Part shown: positions 9,455-17,625 of the stretch, in pieces
Layout of the letters: every line of letters starts with the position of its first letter
Numbering within the stretch: position 1 is the stretch's first letter
Source: Rugosimonospora africana
GTDB taxonomy: Bacteria; Actinomycetota; Actinomycetes; Mycobacteriales; Micromonosporaceae
Assembly: GCF_016862975.1 (NCBI RefSeq)
Contig: NZ_BONZ01000017.1
Coordinates: 1-64,000, forward strand
Direction of reading: 5' to 3'
Length of the DNA: 64,000 bases
Translations under genes and position numbers: made by a program
The notes under the pieces: generated by a model
What the model was told of the DNA's origin: nothing
Database searches by the model: none
Seen by the model: the letters and a program-made list of their open reading frames with translations, nothing else

Positions 9455-10132
9455 GTGCGGGTACTGGTGATCGAGGACGAGCGGAACCTCGCGGATGCGA
9501 TCGTGCGCGGGTTGCGGCGCGTGGGCATGGCCGTGGACGTCGCCTATGACGGGCGCTCCGGGCACGAGATGGCGTTCGTGACCCGGTACGACGTGATGGT
9601 CCTCGATCGGGACCTGCCTGGGATGCACGGCGACGAGATCTGCGCCGACCTGGTCAAGTCGGGGGCACTGACCAGGGTCCTGATGCTCACGGCCAGCGCC
9701 AGCGTGGCCGACCGGGTGGAGGGGCTCGGGCTGGGCGCGGACGACTACCTGTCCAAGCCGTTCGCTTTCGACGAGCTGGTGGCGCGGGTACGGGCGCTCG
9801 GCCGGCGGGCCACCCCACCGGCGCCGCCGGTACTGGCCGTGGGTGACCTGGTCCTCGACCAGGCCCGCCGGTCGGTCAACCGGGCCGGCCGCACACTGGA
9901 ACTGACCCGCAAGGAATTCGGCATCCTGGAAGAGCTGATCAAGGCTCGGGGTGGCGTGGTGTCCAGCGAGGAACTGCTGGAACGGGTGTGGGACGCCAAC
10001 GCCGACCCGTTCACCACGACGGTCCGGGTGACCGTGATGACGTTGCGCAAGAAGTTGGGCGACCCGCCGCTGATCGAGACGGTGGTCGGCGCGGGCTACC
10101 GGGTGACCGTGTCCGAACCGGAGTTGGCATGA
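9455..10132 (+). CDS. OmpR/PhoB-family response regulator
   Basis: Two-component DNA-binding regulator, 225 aa. The receiver domain has acidic residues at 7-9, the phospho-acceptor Asp51 (VLDRDLPG) and the switch lysine in LSKPF. A winged-helix domain follows (LELTRKEFGILEEL, then TVRVTVMTLRKKLG and VVGAGYRV). The GTG at 9455 has GGAGG 7 bases upstream and gives the usual VRVLVIEDE start; the longer open frame is unlikely. It overlaps its kinase by 4 bases. Target genes are unknown. Confidence 0.93.
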   Translation: MRVLVIEDERNLADAIVRGLRRVGMAVDVAYDGRSGHEMAFVTRYDVMVLDRDLPGMHGDEICADLVKSGALTRVLMLTASASVADRVEGLGLGADDYLSKPFAFDELVARVRALGRRATPPAPPVLAVGDLVLDQARRSVNRAGRTLELTRKEFGILEELIKARGGVVSSEELLERVWDANADPFTTTVRVTVMTLRKKLGDPPLIETVVGAGYRVTVSEPELA

Positions 10133-11334
10133 CGGTGTATGACGGCCGGCGCGAGCGCGGCCGGCTACGCCCCACGCTCCGGCTGCGGCTGACGCTGCTC
10201 AACGGGATCCTGCTGGTCGGCGCCGCGGCCCTGCTCGTACTGCTGGCCTGGCTGGTGGTGCACCAGGCGCTGCGCCCCTCCCACCTGCTCGCCGCCGGCA
10301 ACCAGGTGGTGCTCGCCGACGGGCGGCGGCTGGACGCCCGGGTCTGGCAGCATGATCTGATCAACTCCGCTGAACGGGAGCTGCTGGTCAAGGGCCTGGT
10401 GGCGGTACTGGCGATCAGCGTGGTCGGGGTGGCCGGCGCGTACGTGGTGGCTGGCCGGGCGCTGCGCCCCTTGCACCGGGTCACCGCGACCGCGAGGCGG
10501 CTGTCCGGCGAGACACTGGACCAGCGCATCCGCTACGACGGCGCGGACGACGAGGTGGCCGAGCTGGCCGCGACCTTCGACGCGATGCTGGAGCGGCTGG
10601 CCGGGTCGTTCGAGAGCCAGAAACGGTTCGTCGCCAACGCGTCGCACGAGCTGCGTACGCCGCTGGCGGTGATGCGTACCGAGATCGACGTGACCATGTC
10701 CGACCCGGATGCCGATGTGGACGAGTACCGCCGGATGTCCACCGTGGTACGGGACGCGTCGGAGCGGGCCAACGCGCTGGTGGAGGCGCTACTGGTCCTG
10801 GCCCGTACCGAGGCTCAGGCGGGCCGGCGACTGGTCCGCAAGGTACCGGCCGACCTGTCCGCCGGAGTCTCGTCGGCGCTGTCGGCGGTGCAGGCGGAGA
10901 CCGGTCGGCTCGGGCTGTCGGTCGAAACCGATCTGCGCCCGGCGCCGGTGGTCGGCGACCCCAGCCTGCTCGACCGGTTGGCCGGAAACCTGATCGAGAA
11001 CGCGGTGCGCTACAACACGCTGCGCGGTCGGCTGTGGGTCCGCACGTACTCCGACGACGAGCACGCGACGCTGGTCGTCGGCAACACCGGCTTCGAGGTG
11101 GAGCAGGCCGACCTGCCGGGCCTGTTCGAGCCGTTCCGCCGCGGCGGCCGGGAGCGGACCGGGGTACGCGGCTCCGGGCTCGGGCTGTCCATCGTGCGGG
11201 CGGTGTGCGACGCGCACGGCGGTACGGTCACCGCCGTAGCGCTGGCCGGCGGCGGCCTGGAGGTGACCGTGACGCTGCCAGCGGCCGCGACGACTCCGGT
11301 GGTGGCGGCGTCGGCGAGCGTGCCGGCACGCTAG
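10129..11334 (+). CDS. Two-component sensor histidine kinase
   Basis: 401-aa membrane kinase paired with the preceding regulator. The order is helix 1 (NGILLVGAAALLVLLAWLVV), a short extracytoplasmic loop of about 55 residues, helix 2 (LVAVLAISVVGVAGAYVV), HAMP, HisKA with the phospho-histidine in SHELRTPLAV, and an ATPase domain with NLIENAVRYN, GNTGFEV and GSGLGLSIV. The small loop gives no clue to the ligand. The starting ATG overlaps the regulator's stop. Confidence 0.93.
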   Translation: MTVYDGRRERGRLRPTLRLRLTLLNGILLVGAAALLVLLAWLVVHQALRPSHLLAAGNQVVLADGRRLDARVWQHDLINSAERELLVKGLVAVLAISVVGVAGAYVVAGRALRPLHRVTATARRLSGETLDQRIRYDGADDEVAELAATFDAMLERLAGSFESQKRFVANASHELRTPLAVMRTEIDVTMSDPDADVDEYRRMSTVVRDASERANALVEALLVLARTEAQAGRRLVRKVPADLSAGVSSALSAVQAETGRLGLSVETDLRPAPVVGDPSLLDRLAGNLIENAVRYNTLRGRLWVRTYSDDEHATLVVGNTGFEVEQADLPGLFEPFRRGGRERTGVRGSGLGLSIVRAVCDAHGGTVTAVALAGGGLEVTVTLPAAATTPVVAASASVPAR

Positions 11335-11349
11335 CGCCCCCGGGCGGGC

Positions 11350-11355
11350 TATCTT
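11350..11355 (+). promoter_or_regulatory. TANNNT -10 element of gluconokinase
   Basis: TATCTT lies 6 nt before the GTG at 11362, only 16 bases after the kinase stop codon. It suggests that gluconokinase has its own leaderless promoter. Confidence 0.45.
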
Positions 11356-11361
11356 GATCGG

Positions 11362-11877
11362 GTGGCGAAACACTCGATCATCGTGGTGATGGGCGTGTCG
11401 GGCAGTGGCAAGTCCACCATCGGCGCCATGCTCGCCGGCGAACTCGGCTGGCAGTACGCCGAGGCCGACGACTTCCACCCGGTGGCCAACGTGGAGAAGA
11501 TGGCCGCCGGCCACCCGCTCACCGACGAGGATCGCTGGCCCTGGCTGCACGCCATCGCCGGCTGGATCGACATCCAGATCACCGCGGCGGACCCGGCCGT
11601 GGTGAGCTGCTCGGCGCTCAAGCGGTCGTACCGTGACCTGCTGCGCCGTCCGCAGGTCAAATTCGTGTACCTGCAGGGCACCCGCGACCTGATCAAGGGC
11701 CGGCTGACCGCCCGGCACGGGCACTTCTTCCGGGCCGAACTGCTCGACAGCCAGTTCGCCGACCTGGAGGAGCCGGCCCCCGACGAGAACGTCCTCACGG
11801 TCACCATCGGCGGCACCCCCCGGCAGGTGGTGGACGAGATCACTGCCGGCCTGAACGACGACATCACCGGCGACTAG
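11362..11877 (+). CDS. gntK: Gluconokinase
   Basis: Phosphorylates D-gluconate to 6-phosphogluconate for the pentose phosphate pathway. At 171 aa it has the size of the small P-loop (GntK/IdnK) family. The P-loop GVSGSGKST is at residues 11-19, followed by the family motifs EADDFHP and DEDRWPWL, then SCSALKRSYRDLLR and YLQG. The last codons lie inside copy 2 of the 50-bp palindromic repeat, whose TAG serves as the stop codon. Confidence 0.92.
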   Translation: MAKHSIIVVMGVSGSGKSTIGAMLAGELGWQYAEADDFHPVANVEKMAAGHPLTDEDRWPWLHAIAGWIDIQITAADPAVVSCSALKRSYRDLLRRPQVKFVYLQGTRDLIKGRLTARHGHFFRAELLDSQFADLEEPAPDENVLTVTIGGTPRQVVDEITAGLNDDITGD

Positions 11878-11921
11878 TCTGGGTCGTCGCGCGGCGCCAG
11901 ACGCGCCGAGTCAGACCAGTC
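11872..11921 (+). repeat. 50-bp dispersed palindromic repeat, copy 2
   Basis: Starts GACTAGTCTGGGTCG and ends GAGTCAGACCAGTC. It overlaps the gntK stop codon, so the repeat supplies the end of that gene. Confidence 0.85.
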
Positions 11922-11975
11922 GAGTTGACCGCTAAACGCGTCGCACCCGCGCTCCGGGTGTGCGAGCGTGACGCA

Positions 11976-12449
11976 ATGACCGCTTCCGTACGCAACATCA
12001 CGTTCGACTGCGCGGATCCGTGGGCGCTGTCCGGGTTCTGGCAGGAGGTCACCGGGTACCCCCGGCATCCGGAGGACGCCCCGGGCGACGACGAGATCTC
12101 GCTCGTCGCGCCGGACGGGGCCGGGCCGGGGCTGCTGTTCATCCGGGTACCGGAGGGCAAGTCCGTGAAGAACCGGCTGCACCTCGATCTCCAGCCGGGT
12201 ACCGGTCGCGACCAGGAGACGGACCGGCTCATCGCGCTCGGCGCGACGGTCTTCGAGGACCACCGGCTGCCGGACGGCCGGGGCTGGGTCACGCTGGCCG
12301 ATCCGGAGGGCAACGAGTTCTGCGTCGAGCGCTCGGCAGCCGAGCGGGCCGCGACGGCCCCTCCCACTCCGCAGCGGGCTGCCGCCCCCGAGGCGGCACA
12401 GCAGTCGGTCGCGCTGGAGGAACCCGCGGCCGAGCCGCCGATGCCGTAG
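11976..12449 (+). CDS. VOC (glyoxalase/bleomycin-resistance fold) family protein
   Basis: 157 aa. Residues 1-120 carry the paired beta-alpha-beta-beta-beta motifs of the vicinal-oxygen-chelate fold (VRNITFDCADPWALSGFWQ, then LHLDLQ and WVTLADPEGNEFCVE, the last holding a typical metal-ligand glutamate). The C-terminal 35 residues are an Ala/Pro/Glu tail. This subfamily is usually annotated as glyoxalase-like with no known substrate. The ATG at 11976 is chosen over the longer frame because the fold starts directly after it. Confidence 0.8.
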   Translation: MTASVRNITFDCADPWALSGFWQEVTGYPRHPEDAPGDDEISLVAPDGAGPGLLFIRVPEGKSVKNRLHLDLQPGTGRDQETDRLIALGATVFEDHRLPDGRGWVTLADPEGNEFCVERSAAERAATAPPTPQRAAAPEAAQQSVALEEPAAEPPMP

Positions 12450-12477
12450 GTCCTGTCCTGCCGATCATTCGCCGGCC
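12449..12477 (+). repeat. Short repeat shared with 24012-24093
   Basis: The sequence after the VOC stop, GGTCCTGTCCTGCCGATC, recurs after the stop of the large membrane-protein gene at 24012. The following part, CTGCCGATCATTCGCCGGCC, recurs inverted at 24074-24093. Confidence 0.6.
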
Positions 12478-12487
12478 TGAGACGGCG

Positions 12488-12521
12488 ACGGGCGCCTCGA
12501 CCGTTCGGTCGGGGCGCCCGT
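12488..12521. terminator. Bidirectional terminator hairpin
   Basis: The stem CGGGCGCC-T-CGACC pairs with GGTCG-G-GGCGCCCG around a GTTC loop (14 bp with one wobble, plus A-T at the base). It lies between the convergent VOC and fadB genes. It has no T-run, as is usual in this GC range. Confidence 0.7.
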
Positions 12522-12538
12522 GGCGCGGTCGTGCGTGA

Positions 12539-14602
12539 TCAGGCCGGGAGGCTCGCCACCCCGGGTGGCAGGAACCGCGGCTGGGCGTACCCGGCGCGGT
12601 CCAGGTACGGCGTGACCCCACCGAGGTGGAACGGCCAACCGGCACCAAGGATCATGCACAGGTCGATGTCCTGCGCCTCGGCGACCACGCCCTCGTCGAG
12701 CATCAGCCGGACCTCCTGAGCCAGTGCGGTCAGGGCCCGGTCGCGTACCTGCTCGGCGGTCAGTGCCGTGTCGCCGATCTTCAGCAGCGCGGCGACCTCC
12801 GGATCGATGGCGCCGTCCCGGTCGGTCAGCGGCTTGCCGGCCTCGACGATGCGCCCCAGGTTCTCGCTGACTCCGAACCGGTCCGGGAACGCCTCGTGCA
12901 GCGTCTCGCCGACGTGCAGCGCGACCGCCGGGCCAACCATGGTCAGGAGGGCCAGCGGCCGCATCGGCAGGCCGAGCGGGTCGAGCGCCTGGTTGGCCAC
13001 GTCCAGCGGGGTACCCGCGTCGATCGCCCCGAGGATCTCCCCGAGGAACCGGGTCAGCAGCCGGTTGACCACGAAGGACGGCGCGTCCTTGACCAGTACG
13101 CAGGACTTGCGCAGCTGCTTGCCGACCGCGAACGCGGTGGCGAGCGTGGCGTCGTCGGTCTTCGCCGCGCGGACGATCTCCAGCAGCGGCATCACCGACA
13201 CCGGGTTGAAGAAGTGGAACCCGACGACCCGCTCCGGGTGCTCCAGGTGCTCCGCCATGGCGGTGACCGACAGCGAAGAGGTGTTGGTCGCGAGGACGCA
13301 CTCCGGCGACACGATCTTCTCGACCTCGGCCCAGACCTGCTTCTTCACGTCCAGGTTCTCGAACACGGCCTCGATGACCAGATCCGCGTCGGCGAAGCCG
13401 GCCTTGTCCACGTCGCCGGTCACCAGCCCGCGCAGCTTGGCCGCCTTGCCGGGGTTGAGCCGGCCCTTGTTGGCCAGCTTCTCGATCTCCTGGTGGACGT
13501 AGGCCACGCCCTTGTCGACCCGGGCCTGGTCGAGGTCGGTCAGCACGACCGGTACTTCCATCCGGCGGGCGAACAACAGCGCGATCTGCCCGGCCATCAG
13601 GCCGGCGCCGACGATGCCCACCTTGGTGACCTCCCGGGCGAGCCCCGGGCTCGGCGCGCCGGCCGGCCGCTTCGCGCGCCGCTGCACCAGATCGAAGGCG
13701 TACAGCGAGGCACGCTGCTCATTGGTCATCAGGAGGTCGGCGAGCGCCTGGTCCTCTGCCGCCGTACCGTCGGCGAAGTCCTCGGTCTTGGCGAGCGCGA
13801 GCAGGTCCAGCGCCCGGTACGGCGCCGGTGGCCCGCCGTGCAGCCGCTCGTCGAGCTGCTGCCGGGCGAACCCGAGTACGGCGTCCCACATCTCGCTGCG
13901 GTCGACCTCGGGCCGCTCTACCGACGTCTGTCCACTCACCACAGACGCGGCCCACTCCAGCGAGCGCTCCAGGAAATCGGCCGGCTCGAACAGCTCGTCG
14001 AAGATGCCCAGCTCGCGCGCCTCGGCGGGACGCAGCATCTTGTTCATCTGCAACGGGTTCTGCACGATCACCTGCGCCGCCCCGATCACCCCGATCAGGT
14101 TCGGCAGCAGCTGGGTGCCGCCCCAGCCGGGGATCAGGCCCAGCGAGACCTCGGGCAGCGCGATCGCCGCCGCACCGCCGGAGACCGTGCGGTAGTGGCA
14201 GTGCAGCGCCAGCTCCAGGCCGCCGCCCATGGCCGCGCCGTTGACGAACGCGAACGTCGGTACCGTGGAGTCCTTCAGCCGGCGGAGGATGCGGTGCCCC
14301 TCCTGCCCGATGGCCACGGCCTGGTCCTTCGAGGTGATCAGGGCCATGCCGGTGACGTCGGCGCCGACCGAGAACACGTACGGCTTGCCGGTCACCGCGA
14401 TGAACGCCGGGTCGGCGGCGAGCGCCTCGGTGATGGCGGCGTCCAGGCTGGCTAACCCGGCCGGCCCGAAGCTGTTTGGCTTCTTGTAGTCCAGGCCGTT
14501 GTCCAGTGTGATCAGCGCGGCCGGCTTGGCCAGGCCGGGCACGTTCACCTGGCGCAGCAGGGCCTTCGTGACGACCTCGGACGCGAAATCGGGCGTGCTC
14601 AC
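12539..14602 (-). CDS. fadB: Bifunctional enoyl-CoA hydratase / 3-hydroxyacyl-CoA dehydrogenase (FadB-type)
   Basis: Fatty-acid beta-oxidation alpha subunit, 687 aa. The N-terminal crotonase domain (residues 1-200) has GGGLELALHCH and a GWGGTQLLPNL segment. The NAD-binding dehydrogenase domain starts VGIVGAGLMAGQIALLFARR. The 3HCDH C-domain contains HFFNPVSVMPLLEIV. Together they hydrate trans-2-enoyl-CoA and oxidise the 3-hydroxyacyl-CoA. I moved the start to the GTG at 14602, which overlaps the fadA stop by 4 bases. The 60 residues upstream in this frame are read out of the fadA gene and are not coding. Confidence 0.92.
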   Translation of the reverse strand: MSTPDFASEVVTKALLRQVNVPGLAKPAALITLDNGLDYKKPNSFGPAGLASLDAAITEALAADPAFIAVTGKPYVFSVGADVTGMALITSKDQAVAIGQEGHRILRRLKDSTVPTFAFVNGAAMGGGLELALHCHYRTVSGGAAAIALPEVSLGLIPGWGGTQLLPNLIGVIGAAQVIVQNPLQMNKMLRPAEARELGIFDELFEPADFLERSLEWAASVVSGQTSVERPEVDRSEMWDAVLGFARQQLDERLHGGPPAPYRALDLLALAKTEDFADGTAAEDQALADLLMTNEQRASLYAFDLVQRRAKRPAGAPSPGLAREVTKVGIVGAGLMAGQIALLFARRMEVPVVLTDLDQARVDKGVAYVHQEIEKLANKGRLNPGKAAKLRGLVTGDVDKAGFADADLVIEAVFENLDVKKQVWAEVEKIVSPECVLATNTSSLSVTAMAEHLEHPERVVGFHFFNPVSVMPLLEIVRAAKTDDATLATAFAVGKQLRKSCVLVKDAPSFVVNRLLTRFLGEILGAIDAGTPLDVANQALDPLGLPMRPLALLTMVGPAVALHVGETLHEAFPDRFGVSENLGRIVEAGKPLTDRDGAIDPEVAALLKIGDTALTAEQVRDRALTALAQEVRLMLDEGVVAEAQDIDLCMILGAGWPFHLGGVTPYLDRAGYAQPRFLPPGVASLPA

Positions 14603-15846
14603 TTCTGCCCCTCCCAGTGCGGGTTCTCCCAGATCACCGTGCCGCCCATGCCGATGCCGATGCACATCGCGGTGAGCCCGTAGCGCACCTCGGGATGCTC
14701 GGCGAACTCGCGGGCCAGTTGAGTCATCAGCCTGACCCCGGAGGAGGCCAGCGGGTGCCCGATCGCGATCGCGCCACCCCACGGGTTGACCCGCTCGTCG
14801 TCGTCCGCGATGCCGAAGTGGTCGAGGAACGCCAGCACCTGTACCGCGAACGCCTCGTTGAGCTCGAACAGCCCAATGTCCTCAATGGACAGTCCGGCCA
14901 GCCGCAGGGCCTTCTCGGTGGACGGGATCGGCCCGTACCCCATGACCTCGGGCTCGACGCCGACGAACCCGTAGCTGACCAGCCGCATGGACACCGGCAG
15001 CCCCAGCTCGGTGGCCACGTCCTCGGCGGCCAGCAGGCAGGCGGTCGCGCCGTCGTTGAGCCCGGCGGCGTTTCCGGCGGTGACCCGGCCGTGCGGGCGG
15101 AATGGAGTCTTCAGCGTGGCGAGCTTCTCCAGGCTGGTGTCGCGGGGGGCCTCGTCCACGGTCGCCAGCGACCAGCCGGTCTCCGGGTCGCGGGTCGCGA
15201 TCGACACCAGGTCGGGCTGGAGCTTGCCGTTCGCGTACGCCTTGGCGGTCTTCTGCTGGCTGGCCAGCGAGAACCGGTCGACCCGCTCCTTGGTGATGGT
15301 CGGCTCGCGGTCGTGCAGGTTTTCCGCGGTCGAGCCCATCACGAGCGCGGACGGATCGACCAGCTTCTCCGCGAGGATCCGAGGATTGGGGTCGACGCCC
15401 TCGCCCATCGGGTGCCGACCCATGTGCTCGACGCCGCCGGCGATGGCGATGTCGTAGGCGCCGATCGCGATGGAGGAGGAGACCGTGGTGACCGCGGTCA
15501 TGGCGCCGGCGCACATCCGGTCGATCGCGTAGCCCGGCACGGACTTGGGCAGTCCGGCCAGCAACGCGGCGGTGCGGCCGATGGTCAGGCCCTGGTCGCC
15601 GATCTGGGTGGTGGCGGCGATGGCCACCTCGTCGACCCGCTCGGGTGGCAGGCCGGGATTGCGGCGCAGCAGTTCCCGGATGCAGCGGATGACGAGGTCA
15701 TCGGCGCGGGTGTCGGCGTACATGCCGCCGGCCTTGCCGAACGGTGTGCGTACGCCGTCAACGAAGACGACGTCGCGAACGGTCCTCGGTCGCGAATGCT
15801 GCCGTGGGGCTTCGCCGGGCGACCGGGAGTCAGTGGAGCCGGGCAC
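14599..15846 (-). CDS. fadA: Acetyl-CoA C-acyltransferase (thiolase, FadA-type)
   Basis: 415-aa thiolase cleaving 3-ketoacyl-CoA, the last step of beta-oxidation. The acyl-accepting Cys112 is in DRMCAGAMT, the catalytic His in IGHPLASSG and the second Cys in MCIGIGMG. The GTG at 15846 has AGGAGG 5 bases upstream. It gives a 20-residue polar extension before the usual start (VRDVVFVDGVRTPFGK). First gene of the fadA-fadB operon, which probably forms an alpha2beta2 complex. A perfect palindrome 38 bases upstream suggests control by a TetR-type regulator. Confidence 0.93.
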   Translation of the reverse strand: MPGSTDSRSPGEAPRQHSRPRTVRDVVFVDGVRTPFGKAGGMYADTRADDLVIRCIRELLRRNPGLPPERVDEVAIAATTQIGDQGLTIGRTAALLAGLPKSVPGYAIDRMCAGAMTAVTTVSSSIAIGAYDIAIAGGVEHMGRHPMGEGVDPNPRILAEKLVDPSALVMGSTAENLHDREPTITKERVDRFSLASQQKTAKAYANGKLQPDLVSIATRDPETGWSLATVDEAPRDTSLEKLATLKTPFRPHGRVTAGNAAGLNDGATACLLAAEDVATELGLPVSMRLVSYGFVGVEPEVMGYGPIPSTEKALRLAGLSIEDIGLFELNEAFAVQVLAFLDHFGIADDDERVNPWGGAIAIGHPLASSGVRLMTQLAREFAEHPEVRYGLTAMCIGIGMGGTVIWENPHWEGQK

Positions 15847-15883
15847 GGGGGCCTCCTGGAAGAGACGGTGTCGGAACTGATGC

Positions 15884-15895
15884 TACTCGCGAGTA
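15884..15895. promoter_or_regulatory. Operator-like palindrome upstream of fadAB
   Basis: TACTCGCGAGTA is a perfect 12-bp palindrome, 38 bases before the fadA start. Dimeric regulators of fatty-acid genes, often TetR-type, bind sites of this kind. No regulator gene adjoins. Confidence 0.55.
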
Positions 15896-16044
15896 ACTAT
15901 GCGCCGGACACCGACCGGCTGTGCACCGGGTCACTCCGCACAGCGGGTCGGCGGCGTTACTCTCCGCGTCGCTCCAGCCGGCTCTTCCGCCTCAGCCGGT
16001 CCGTTGCCTCAGGCCGCTCTTGTGCCACGGCCGCTCTTTTGGCC

Positions 16045-17430
16045 TCAGCCGCCCTCCGCCTCGGCCGGTGGCAGCGGGCTCGGTGGGACCGGCAGGGCTC
16101 CGGTGAGCGCCGCCGCGGTCAGCTCGATCTGCCACTGACGCGCTCCGTGGCCGGCCAGTACTGCCCGTACCGCCGGCTCGTCGGCCGGATCCGGCGGGTC
16201 CCAGGCCAGCCTGCGGATCGTGTCCGGGGTGAGCAGGTTTTCCGGCGGGAGCGTGTGTGCCGTGGCCAGCTTGCTGACCGCCTCTCGGCAGCGGGCGAGC
16301 CGGGCCGCGGCGGCCGGGTCGCGCTCGGCCCACCGGTGCGGTGGCGGCGGGCCCTCGCTGGGTGGGGTCACCGGCAACTCGTCGCTGCGCAGGTTGCGTG
16401 CCTGGTCGAGGGCGTCCAGCCAGACCCGGGCCATCCGGCGGATGGAACGGCCGCCGTAGCCGGGCAGGGCCAGCAACTCCCGCTCGTCCTTCGGGTCCGC
16501 CTCGGCGGCCGCGATGATCGCGGCATCCGGCAGTACCCGGCCCGGGGCGCTGTCCCGCCGTGAGGCCACCCCGTCGCGGGCATACCAGAGCGCCCGTACC
16601 CGGGCCAGGGCGCGCGGCCCGCGTACCCGGTGGATGCCCGACGTGCGCCGCCACGGATCCGGCCGCGGGCGGTGCGGCTGCCCGCCGTGCGCGACCAGCG
16701 AGGCGAACTCCTCGGCGGCCCACTCGGCCTTGCCCTGCCGAGCGAGTTCGGCGGCGAGCAGGTCGCGGAGATCGACGAGCAGTTCGACGTCCAGCGCGGC
16801 ATAGGTCAGCCAGGACTGCGGAAGCGGCCGGTTTGACCAGTCCGCCGCCGAGTGGTGCTTCTCCAGGGTGTACCCGAGTAGCTGTTCGGTCAGTGCCGCC
16901 AAGCCGACCCGCTCGTATCCGGCCAGCCGAGCCGCCAATTCGGTGTCGAACAACCGCTCCGGTACCAGGCCGATCTCCGCGAGGCAGGGCAGGTCCTGAC
17001 TGGCGGCGTGCAGGATCCACTCCGCGTCCTCGATCGCCTTGCCGAGCACCGAGAGGTCGCCGAACGGGATCGGATCGACCAGCGCGGTACCGGCGCCGGC
17101 CCGGCGCAACTGCACCAGGTAGGCCCGGTGGGTGTACCGGTAGCCGGAGGCTCGCTCGGCGTCCACCGCCACCGGTCCGGTACCCGCCGCGAAACGTGCC
17201 ACGACCTCGGCCAACTCTGCCTGGGTCGTCACCGGATCGGGGGTACCGTCACGTGGCTCGGTTAGCGGGACGGCCTCTTCGACCCCATCGCGTGCGCCCG
17301 AACCGAGGGCATCGTCCGCCGCTGTCGACGGTGGCCGGTCCGGAGCGCTTTCGCTAGGTACGGGATGATTTCCGCTGTGCCGGTCCCGACTCTTCATGTC
17401 CCGGGAACGCCCAGGTGTTTCGTCGGTCAC
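16045..17430 (-). CDS. rnd: Ribonuclease D family protein (DEDDy exonuclease with HRDC)
   Basis: 461-aa 3'-5' exoribonuclease-type protein of RNA processing. A polar N-terminal extension of about 85 residues precedes the exonuclease domain. The acidic residues are D90 and E92 (VAVDAERASG), D146 (AASQDL), Y209 and D213 (YAALDVELL), which define the DEDDy class. An HRDC domain and a second helical module follow. The GTG at 17430 is preceded by TAAGTT with a 6-nt gap. Linkage with DUF3000 and hemE is common in actinobacteria. Confidence 0.88.
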   Translation of the reverse strand: MTDETPGRSRDMKSRDRHSGNHPVPSESAPDRPPSTAADDALGSGARDGVEEAVPLTEPRDGTPDPVTTQAELAEVVARFAAGTGPVAVDAERASGYRYTHRAYLVQLRRAGAGTALVDPIPFGDLSVLGKAIEDAEWILHAASQDLPCLAEIGLVPERLFDTELAARLAGYERVGLAALTEQLLGYTLEKHHSAADWSNRPLPQSWLTYAALDVELLVDLRDLLAAELARQGKAEWAAEEFASLVAHGGQPHRPRPDPWRRTSGIHRVRGPRALARVRALWYARDGVASRRDSAPGRVLPDAAIIAAAEADPKDERELLALPGYGGRSIRRMARVWLDALDQARNLRSDELPVTPPSEGPPPPHRWAERDPAAAARLARCREAVSKLATAHTLPPENLLTPDTIRRLAWDPPDPADEPAVRAVLAGHGARQWQIELTAAALTGALPVPPSPLPPAEAEGG

Positions 17431-17436
17431 CTATCC

Positions 17437-17442
17437 AACTTA
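17437..17442 (-). promoter_or_regulatory. TANNNT -10 element of RNase D
   Basis: TAAGTT on the minus strand, 6 nt before the GTG at 17430. Confidence 0.45.
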
Positions 17443-17625
17443 CGGTGCGCCCGGCACGGTCTGTTCACAGCCTGGTCCGGCGCGCCGATTCGCCGCGAAG
17501 CTGATACCGATCGACGGGCAGCAAGATCGTCGTTGAAACGGTAGTTTGCTGCGTGCTGTGTGCGGTCACGGGGTAGCAACGGGACGCTACCGTGGGCCGT
17601 ACGTCTAAGGGGAGGGCGTGCGCTC

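Noticed and set aside
12626-16563. Plus-strand open frames of 609 and 648 codons opposite fadB, fadA and RNase D
   Set aside because: Shadows of three well-identified genes, with Arg/His/Gly-biased translations.
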